A stretch of DNA of 64,000 nucleotides from Halisarca cf. caerulea (lineage: Eukaryota; Porifera; Demospongiae; Chondrillida; Halisarcidae), in assembly GCA_963170055.1 (NCBI GenBank), contig CAUJGJ010000143.1, forward strand, positions 165,294-229,293, given 5' to 3'. This document shows, in pieces, positions 50,801 through 61,544 of this stretch (positions are counted from its first letter, which is position 1; each line of letters starts with the position of its first letter). A program made the translations under genes and the position numbers. The notes under the pieces are model-generated. The model saw only the letters and a list, made by a program, of their open reading frames with translations. It had not been told where the DNA came from and did not search any database.

Positions 50801-53800
50801 GTTAAGAAACTTCGTGTGTGTCCACTGGGAATGTGCGTTGTGCTAGTGCCATATATTTGTATTAGCACCAGCATATCCAACACTACACACATACGCCCAC
50901 AGCACTTCAGAAAGGTCATGTGTGTCCACTGGGAATGTGCGTGGTGCTAGTGCCAAATATTGGTATTAGCACCAGCATATCCAACACTACACAAATACGC
51001 CCACAGCACTTCAGAAAGGTCATGTGTGTCCACTGGGATTGTGCGTGGTGCTAGTGCCAAATATTGGTATTAGCACCAGCATATCCAACACTACACAAAT
51101 ACGCCCACAGTACTTCAGAAAGGTCATGTGTGTCCACTGGGAATGTGCGTGGTGCTAGTGCCAAATATTGGTATTAGCATCAGCATATCCAACACTACAC
51201 AAATACGCCCACAGCACTTCAGAAACTTCATGTGTGTCCACTGGGAATGTGCGTGGTGCTAGTACCAAATATTGGTATGAGCACCAGCATATCCAACACT
51301 ACACAAATACGCCCACAGTAGTTAAGAAACTTCATGTGTGTCCACTGGGAATGTGCGTGGTGTTAGTGCCAAATATTGCTATTAGCAACAGCATATCCAA
51401 CACTACACAAATACGCCCACAGCACTTCAGAAAGGTCATGTGTGTCCACTGGGAATGTGCGTGGTGCTAGTGCCAAATATTGGTATTAGCACCAGCATGT
51501 CCAACACTACACAAATACGCCCACAGCACTATAGACAGGTCATGTGTGTCCACTGGGAATGTGCGTGGTGCTAGTGCCAAATATTGGTATTAGCACCAGC
51601 ATATCCAACACTACACAAATACGCCCACAGCACTTCAGAAAGGTCATGTGTGTCCACTGGGAATGTGCGTGGTGCTAGTGCCAAATATTGGTATTAGCAC
51701 CAGCATATCCAACACTACACAAATACGCCCACAGCACTTCAGAAAGGTCATGTGTGTCCACTGGGAATGTGCATGGTGCTAGTGCCAAATATTGGTATTA
51801 GCACCAGCATATCCAACATTACACAAATACGCCCACAGTAGTTAAGAAACTTCATGTGTGTCCACTTGGAATGTGCGTGGTGCTAATGCCAAATATTGGT
51901 ATTAGCACCAGCATATCCAACACTACCCAAATACGCCCACAGCACTTCAGAAAGGTCATGTGTGTCCACTGGGAATGTGCGTGGTGCTAGTGCCAAATAT
52001 TCGTATTAGCACCAGCATATCCAACACTACACAAATACGCCCACAGTATTTCAGAAAGGTCATGTGTGTCCACTGGGAATGTGCGTGGTGCTAGTGCCAA
52101 ATATTGGTATTAGCACCAGCATATCCAATATTACACAAATACGCCCACAGTAGTTAAGAAACTTCATGTGTGTCCACTGGGAATGTGCGTGGTGCTAGTG
52201 CCAAATATTGGTATTAGCACCAGCATATCCAACACTACACAAATACGCCCACAGCACTTTAGAAAGGTCATGTGTGTCCACTGGGAATGTGCGTGGCGCT
52301 AGTGCCAAATATTGGTATTTGCACCAACATATCCTACACTACACAAATACGCCCACAGCATTTAAGAATCTTTATGTGTGTCCACTGGGAATGTGCGTGG
52401 TGCTAGTGCCAAATATTGGTATTAGCACCAGCATATCCAACATTACAGAACTACGCCCAAAGTAGTTAAGAAACTTCGTGTGTGTCCACTGGGAATGTGC
52501 GTGGTGCTAGTGCCATATATTTGTATTAGCACCAGCATATCCAACACTACACACATACGCCCACAGCACTTCAGAAAGGTCATGTGTGTCCACTGGGAAT
52601 GTGCGTGGTGCTAGTGCCAAATATTGGTATTAGCACCAGCATATCCAACACTACACAAATACGCCCACAGCACTTCAGAAAGGTCATGTGTGTCCACTGG
52701 GATTGTGCGTGGTGCTAGTGCCAAATATTGGTATTAGCACCAGCATATCCAACACTACACAAATACGCCCACAGTACTTCAGAAAGGTCATGTGTGTCCA
52801 CTGGGAATGTGCGTGGTGCTAGTGCCAAATATTGGTATTAGCATCAGCATATCCAACACTACACAAATACGCCCACAGCACTTCAGAAACTTCATGTGTG
52901 TCCACTGGGAATGTGCGTTGTGCTAGTGCCAAATATTGGTATGAGCACCAGCATATCCAACACTACACAAATACGCCCACAGTAGTTAAGAAACTTCATG
53001 TGTGTCCACTGGGAATGTGCGTGGTGTTAGTGCCAAATATTGCTATTAGCAACAGCATATCCAACACTACACAAATACGCCCACAGCACTTCAGAAAGGT
53101 CATGTGTGTCCACTGGGAATGTGCGTGGTGCTAGTGCCAAATATTGGTATTAGCACCAGCATGTCCAACACTACACAAATACGCCCAAAGCACTATAGAC
53201 AGGTCATGTGTGTCCACTGGGAATGTGCGTGGTGCTAGTGCCAAATATTGGTATTAGCACCAGAATATCCAACACTACACAAATACGCCCACAGCACTTC
53301 AGAAAGGTCATGTGTGTCCACTGGGAATGTGCGTGGTGCTAGTGCCAAATATTGGTATTAGCACCAGCATATCCAACACTACACAAATACGCCCACAGCA
53401 CTTCAGAAAGGTCATGTGTGTCCACTGGGAATGTGCATGGTGCTAGTGCCAAATATTGGTATTAGCACCAGCATATCCAACATTACACAAATACGCCCAC
53501 AGTAGTTAAGAAACTTCATGTGTGTCCACTTGGAATGTGCGTGGTGCTAATGCCAAATATTGGTATTAGCACCAGCATATCCAACACTACCCAAATACGC
53601 CCACAGCACTTCAGAAAGGTCATGTGTGTCCACTGGGAATGTGCGTGGTGCTAGTGCCAAATATTCGTATTAACACCAGCATATCCAACACTACACAAAT
53701 ACGCCCACAGTACTTCAGAAAGGTCATGTGTGTCCACTGGGAATGTGCGTGGTGCTAGTGCCAAATATTGGTATTAGCACCAGCATATCCAATATTACAC

Positions 53801-54205
53801 AAATACGCCCACAGTAGTAAAGAAACTTCATGTGTGTCCACTGGGAATGTGCGTTGTGCTAGTGCCAAATATTGGTATTAGCACCAGCATATCCAACACT
53901 ACACAAATACGCCCACAGCACTTTAGAAAGGTCATGTGTGTCCACTGGGAATGTGCGTGGCGCTAGTGCCAAATATTGGTATTTGCACCAACATATTCTA
54001 CACTACACAAATACGCCCACAGCATTTAAGAATCTTTATGTGTGTCCACTGGGAATGTGCGTGGTGCTAGTGCCAAATATTGGTATTAGCACCAGCATAT
54101 CCAACATTACACAAATACGCCCAAAGTAGTTAAGAAACTTCGTGTGTGTCCACTGGGAATGTGCGTGGTGCTAGTGCCATATATTTGTATTAGCACCAGC
54201 ATATC
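47660..54205 (+). repeat. 16-monomer HOR, four copies (1,664 bp)
   Basis: The TTTGCACCAA marker units near 48880, 50544, 52208 and 53872 are spaced exactly 1,664 bp apart. The other markers follow in the same order: GTGTTAGTGCC with TTGCTATTAGCAAC, ACTATAGACAGG, GTGCATGG, CACTACCCAAATACG, TATTCGTATTAGC and GTGGCGCTAG. The first copy is 15 monomers: it lacks one GTACTTCAGAAAGG unit and has a one-base deletion near 48277 (ATATCCACACTAC). This is the longest regular HOR run in the window. Confidence 0.9.
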
Positions 54206-56640
54206 CAACACTACACAAATACGCCCACAGCACTTCAGAAAGGTCATGTGTGTCCACTGGGAATGTGCGTGGTGCTATTGCCAAATATTGGTATGGCACC
54301 AGCATATCCAACACTACACAAATACGCCCACAGCACTTCAGAAAGGACATGTGTGTCCACTGGGAATGTGCGTGGTGCTAGTGCCAAATATTGGTATTAG
54401 CACCAGCTTATCCAACATAACACAAATACGCCCACAGTAGTCTAGACACTTCGTGTGTGTCCACTGGGAATGTGCGTGGTGCTAGTGCCAAATATTGGTA
54501 TTAGCACCAGCATATCCAACACTACACAAATACGCCCACAGCACTTCAGAAAGGTCATGTGTGTCCACTGGGAATGTGCGTGGTGCTAGTGCCAAATATT
54601 GGTATTAGCACCAGCATATCCAACATTACACAAATACGCCCACAGTAGTTAAGAAACTTCATGTGTGTCCACTGGGAATGTGCGTGGTGCTAATGCCAAA
54701 TATGGGTATTAGCACCAGCATATCCAACATTACACAAATACGCCCACAGTAGTTAGAAACTTCATGTGTGTCCACTGGGAATGTGCGTGGTGCTAGTGCC
54801 AAATATTGGTATTAGCACCAGCATATCCAACATTACACAAATACGCACACAGTAGTTAAGAAACTTCATGTGTGTCCACTGGGAATGTGCGTGGTGCTAG
54901 TGCCTAATATTGGTATTAGCAACAGCATATCCAACATTACACTAATACGCCCACAGTAGTTAAGAAACTTCATGTGTGCCCAATGGGAATGTGCGTGGTG
55001 CTAGTGCCAAATATTGGTATTAGCACCAGCATATCCAACATTACAGAAATACGCCCAAAGTAGTTAAGAAACTTCATGTGTGTCCACTGGGAATGTGCGT
55101 GGTGCTAGTGCCATATATTTGGATTAGCACCAGCATATCCAACACTACACAAATACGCCCACAGCACTTCAGAAAGGTCATGTGTGTCCACTGGGAATGT
55201 GCGTGGTGCTATTGCCAAATATTGGTATGGCACCAGCATATCCAACACTACACAAATACGCCCACAGCACTTCAGAAACTTCATGTGTGTCCTCTGGGAA
55301 TGTACGTGGTGCTAGTGCCAAATATTGGTATTAGCACCAGCATATCCAATACTACACACATACGCCCACAGCACTTCAGAAAGGTCATGTGTGTCCCCTG
55401 GGAATGTGCGTGGTGCTAGTGCCAAATATTGGTATTAGCACCAGCATATCCAACACTACACAAATACGCCCACAGCACTTCAGAAAGGTCATGTGTGTCC
55501 ACTGGGATTGTGCGTGGTGCTAGTGCCAAATATTGGTATTAGCACCAGCATATCCAACACTACACAAATACGCCCACAGTACTTCAGAAAGGTCATGTGT
55601 GTCCACTGGGAATGTGCGTGGTGCTAGTGCCAAATATTGGTATTAGCACCAACATATCCAACACTACACAAATACGCCCACAGCATTTAAGAATCTTTAT
55701 GTGTGTCCACTGGGAATGTGTGTGGTGCTAGTGCCAAATATTGGTATTAGCATCAGCATATCCAACACTACACAAATACGCCCACAGCACTTCAGAAACT
55801 TCATGTGTGTCCACTGGGAATGTGCGTGGTGCTAGTGCCAAATATTGGTATGAGCACCAGCATATCCAACACTACACAAATACGCCCACAGTAGTTAAGA
55901 AACTTCATGTGTGTCCACTGGGAATGTGCGTGGTGCTAGTGCCAAATATTGGTATTAGCACCAGCATATCCAACACTACACAAATACGCCCACAGCACTT
56001 CAGAAAGGTCATGTGTGTCCACTGGGAATGTGCGTGGTGCTAGTGCCAAATATTGGTATTAGCAACAGCATATCCAACACTACACAAATACGCCCACAGC
56101 ACTTCAGAAAGGTCATGTGTGTCCACTGGGAATGTGCATGGTGCTAGTGCCAAATATTGGTATTAGCACCAGCATATCCAACATTACACAAATATGCCCA
56201 CAGTAGTTAAGAAACTTCATGTGTGTCCACTTGGAATGTGCGTGGTGCTAATGCCAAATATTGGTATTAGCACCAGCATATCCAACACTACACAAATACG
56301 CCCACAGCACTTCAGAAAGGTCATGTGTGTCCACTGGGAATGTGCGTGGTGCTAGTGCCAAATATTGGTATTAGCACCAGCATATCCAATATTACACAAA
56401 TACGCCCACAGTAGTTAAGAAACTTCATGTGTGTCCACTGGGAATGTGCGTGGTGCTAGTGCCAAATATTGGTATTAGCACCAGCATATCCAACACTACA
56501 CAAATACGCCCACAGCACTTTAGAAAGGTCATGTGTGTCCACTGGGAATGTGCGTGGTGCTAGTGCCAAATATTGGTATTTGCACCAACATATCCTACAC
56601 TACACAAATACGCCCACAGCATTTAAGAATCTTTATGTGT
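54206..56640 (+). repeat. Mosaic of interior monomers, rich in 103-bp variants
   Basis: Contains two TATGGCACC monomers (about 54290 and 55225) and one AGTTAGAAAC monomer (about 54753). It also has runs of CAACATTACAC / AGTAGTTAAG units with private variants (ATACGCACACAG, GTGCCTAATATTGG, ACTAATACGCC). This block shows more private substitutions than the HORs on either side. Confidence 0.6.
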
Positions 56641-59600
56641 GTCCACTGGGAATGTGCGTGGTGCTAGTGCCAAATATTGGTATTAGCACCAGCATATCCA
56701 ATATTACACAAATACGCCCACAGTAGTTAAGAAACTTCATGTGTGTCCACTGGGAATGTGCGTGGTGCTAGTGCCAAATATTGGTATTAGCACCAGCATA
56801 TCCAACACTACACAAATACGCCCACAGCACTTTAGAAAGGTCATGTGTGTCCACTGGGAATGTGCGTGGTGCTAGTGCCAAATATTGGTATTTGCACCAA
56901 CATATCCTACACTACACAAATACGCCCACAGCATTTAAGAATCTTTATGTGTGTCCACTGGGAATGTGCGTGGTGCTAGTGCCAAATATTGGTATTAGCA
57001 CCAGCATATCCAACATTACAGAAATACGCCCAAAGTAGTTAAGAAACTTCGTGTGTGTCCACTGGGAATGTGCGTGGTGCTAGTGCCATATATTTGTATT
57101 AGCACCAGCATATCCAACACTACAAATATACGCCCATAGAACTTCAGAAAGGTCATGTGTGTCCACTGGGAATGTGCGTGGTGCTAGTGCCAAATATTGG
57201 TATTAGCACCAGCATATCCAACACTACACAAATACGCCCACAGTAGTTAAGAAACTTCATGTGTGTCCACTGGGAATGTGCGTGGTGCTAGTGCCAAATA
57301 TTGGTATTAGCACCAGCATATCCAACACTACACAAATACGCCCACAGCACTTCAGAAAGGTCATGTGTGTCCAATGGGAATGTGCGTGGTGCTAGTGCCA
57401 AATATTGGTATTAGCACCAGCATATCCAACACTACACAAATACGCCCACAGCATTTAAGAATCTTTATGTGTGTCCACTGGGAATGTGCGTGGTGCTAGT
57501 GCCAAATATTGGTATTAGCACCAGCATATCCAACATTACAGAAATACGCCCAAAGTAGTTAAGAAACTTCGTGTGTGTCCACTGGGAATGTGCGTGGTGC
57601 TAGTGCCATATATTTGTCTTAGCACCAGCATATCCAACACTACACAAATACGCCCACAGTAGTTTAGACACTTCGTGTGTGTCCACTGGGAATGTGCGTG
57701 GTGCTAGTGCCAAATATTGGTATTAGCACCAGAATATCCAACACTACACAAATACGCCCACAGCACTTCAGAAAGGTCATGTGTGTCCACTGGGAATGTG
57801 CGTGGTGCTAGTGCCAAATATTGGTATTAGCACCAGCATATCCAACACTACACAAATACGCCCACAGCACTTCAGAAAGGTCATGTGTGTCCACTGGGAA
57901 TGTGCGTGGTGCTAGTGCCAAATATTGGTATTAGCACCAGCATATCCAACATTACACAAATACGCCCACAGTAGTTAAGAAACTTCATGTGTGTCCACTG
58001 GGAATGTGCGTGGTGCTAATGCCAAATATTGGTATTAGCACCAGCATATCCAACATTACACAAATACGCCCACAGTAGTTAGAAACTTCATGTGTGTCCA
58101 CTGGGAATGTGCGTGGTGCTAGTGCCAAATATTGGTATTAGCACCAGCATATCCAACATTACACAAATACGCCCACAGTAGTTAAGAAACTTTATGTGTG
58201 TCCACTGGGAAAGTGCGTGGTGCTAGTGCCAAATATTGGTATTAGCACCAGCACATCCAACATTACACAAATACGCCCAAAGCACTTCAGAAAGGTCATG
58301 TGTGTCCAATGGGAATGTGTGTGGTGCTAGTGCCAAATATTTGTATTAGCACCAGCATATCCAACATTACACAAATACGCCCACAGTAGTTAAGAAACTT
58401 CATGTGTGTCCACTGGGAATGTGCGTCGAGCTAGTGCCAAATATTTGAATTAGCACCAGCATATCCAACACTACACAAGTACGCCCACAGCATATTAGAA
58501 TCTTCATGTGTGTCCACTGGGAATGTGTGTGGTGCTAGTGCCAAATATTGGTATTAGCACCAGCATATCCAACATTAAACAAATACGCCCACAGTAGTTA
58601 AGAAACTTTATGTGTGTCCACTGGGAATGTGCGTGGTGCTAGTGCCAAATATTGGTATTAGCACCAGCATATCCAATATTACACAAATACGCCCACAGTA
58701 GTTAAGAAACTTCATGTGTGTCCACTGGGAATGTGCGTGGTGCTAGTGCCAAATATTGGTATTAGCACCAGCATATCCAACACTACACAAATACGCCCAC
58801 AGCACTTTAGAAAGGTCATGTGTGTCCACTGGGAATGTGCGTGGTGCTAGTGCCAAATATTGGTATTTGCACCAACATATCCTACACTACACAAATACGC
58901 CCACAGCATTTAAGAATCTTTATGTGTGTCCACTGGGAATGTGCGTGGTGCTAGTGCCAAATATTGGTATTAGCACCAGCATATCCAACATTACAGAAAT
59001 ACGCCCAAAGTAGTTAAGAAACTTCGTGTGTGTCCACTGGGAATGTGCGTGGTGCTAGTGCCATATATTTGTATTAGCACCAGCATATCCAACACTACAA
59101 ATATACGCCCATAGAACTTCAGAAAGGTCATGTGTGTCCACTGGGAATGTGCGTGGTGCTAGTGCCAAATATTGGTATTAGCACCAGCATATCCAACACT
59201 ACACAAATACGCCCACAGTAGTTAAGAAACTTCATGTGTGTCCACTGGGAATGTGCGTGGTGCTAGTGCCAAATATTGGTATTAGCACCAGCATATCCAA
59301 CACTACACAAATACGCCCACAGCACTTCAGAAAGGTCATGTGTGTCCAATGGGAATGTGCGTGGTGCTAGTGCCAAATATTGGTATTAGCACCAGCATAT
59401 CCAACACTACACAAATACGCCCACAGCATTTAAGAATCTTTATGTGTGTCCACTGGGAATGTGCGTGGTGCTAGTGCCAAATATTGGTATTAGCACCAGC
59501 ATATCCAACATTACAGAAATACGCCCAAAGTAGTTAAGAAACTTCGTGTGTGTCCACTGGGAATGTGCGTGGTGCTAGTGCCATATATTTGTCTTAGCAC

Positions 59601-60600
59601 CAGCATATCCAACACTACACAAATACGCCCACAGTAGTTTAGACACTTCGTGTGTGTCCACTGGGAATGTGCGTGGTGCTAGTGCCAAATATTGGTATTA
59701 GCACCAGAATATCCAACACTACACAAATACGCCCACAGCACTTCAGAAAGGTCATGTGTGTCCACTGGGAATGTGCGTGGTGCTAGTGCCAAATATTGGT
59801 ATTAGCACCAGCATATCCAACACTACACAAATACGCCCACAGCACTTCAGAAAGGTCATGTGTGTCCACTGGGAATGTGCGTGGTGCTAGTGCCAAATAT
59901 TGGTATTAGCACCAGCATATCCAACATTACACAAATACGCCCACAGTAGTTAAGAAACTTCATGTGTGTCCACTGGGAATGTGCGTGGTGCTAATGCCAA
60001 ATATTGGTATTAGCACCAGCATATCCAACATTACACAAATACGCCCACAGTAGTTAGAAACTTCATGTGTGTCCACTGGGAATGTGCGTGGTGCTAGTGC
60101 CAAATATTGGTATTAGCACCAGCATATCCAACATTACACAAATACGCCCACAGTAGTTAAGAAACTTTATGTGTGTCCACTGGGAAAGTGCGTGGTGCTA
60201 GTGCCAAATATTGGTATTAGCACCAGCACATCCAACATTACACAAATACGCCCAAAGCACTTCAGAAAGGTCATGTGTGTCCAATGGGAATGTGTGTGGT
60301 GCTAGTGCCAAATATTTGTATTAGCACCAGCATATCCAACATTACACAAATACGCCCACAGTAGTTAAGAAACTTCATGTGTGTCCACTGGGAATGTGCG
60401 TCGAGCTAGTGCCAAATATTTGAATTAGCACCAGCATATCCAACACTACACAAATACGCCCACAGCATATTAGAATCTTCATGTGTGTCCACTGGGAATG
60501 TGTGTGGTGCTAGTGCCAAATATTGGTATTAGCACCAGCATATCCAACATTAAACAAATACGCCCACAGTAGTTAAGAAACTTTATGTGTGTCCACTGGG
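56641..60600 (+). repeat. 19-monomer HOR pair (1,975 bp), almost identical
   Basis: Copy 1 is 56641-58615 and copy 2 is 58616-60600. Shared rare markers: GTCCAATGGG, TTTGTCTTAGCACC, AGAATATCC, AGTTAGAAAC, GGGAAAGTGCG, GCGTCGAGCTAG and TTTGAATTAGCACC. The only difference I noticed is ACACAAGTACG near 58477 against ACACAAATACG near 60452. The 1,975-bp offset is 19 monomers minus the one-base AGTTAGAAAC deletion. Confidence 0.88.
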
Positions 60601-61544
60601 AAAGTGCGTGGTGCTAGTGCCAAATATTGGTATTAGCACCAGCATATCCAACACTACACAAATACGCCCACAGTAGTTAAGAAACTTCATGTGTGTCCAC
60701 TGGGAATGTGCGTGGTGCTAGTGCCAAATATTGGTATTAGCACCAGCATATCCAACACTACACAGATACACCCACAGCACTTCAGAAAGGACATGTGTGT
60801 CCACTGGGAATGTGCGTGGTGCTAGTGCCAAATATTGGTATTAGCACCAGCATATCCAACACTACACAAATACGCCCACAGTAGTTAAGAAACTTCATGT
60901 GTGTCCACTGGGAATGTGCGTGGTGCTAGTGCCAAATATGGGTATTAGCACCAGCATATCCAACACTACACAGATACACCCACAGCACTTCAGAAAGGAC
61001 ATGTGTGTCCACTGGGAATGTGCGTGGTGCTAGTGCCAAATATTGGTATTAGCACCAGCATATCCAACACTACACAGATACACCCACAGCACTTCAGAAA
61101 GGACATGTGTGTCCACTGGGAATGTGCGTGGTGCTAGTGCCAAATATTGGTATTAGCACCAGTATATCCAACACTACACAAATACGCCCACAGCACTTCA
61201 GAAAGCTCATGTTTGTCCACTGGGAATGTGCGTGGTTCTAGTGCCAAATATTGGTATTAGCACCACCATATCCAACACTACACAAATACGCCCACAGTAG
61301 TTAAGAATCTTCATGTGTGTCCACTGGGAATGTGCGTGGTGCTAGTGCCAAATATTGGTATTAGCACCAGCATATCCAACCCTACACAGATACACCCACA
61401 GCACTTCAGAAAGGACATGTGTGTCCACTGGGAATGTGCGTGGTGCTAGTGCCAAATATTGGTATTAGCACCAGCAAATCCAACACCACACAAATACGCC
61501 CACAGTACTTCAGAAAGGTCATGTGTGTCCACTGGGAATGTGCG
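60601..61544 (+). repeat. Monomers with ACACAGATACACCC variant, 1- to 2-monomer steps
   Basis: The linked variants ACACAGATACACCC and GAAAGGACATG recur at about 60765, 60972, 61075 and 61388. The spacings show duplication in steps of one to three monomers. The same variant is scattered at 15.8, 20.1, 27.2 and 28.7 kb, so it was spread from an older HOR. Confidence 0.65.
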
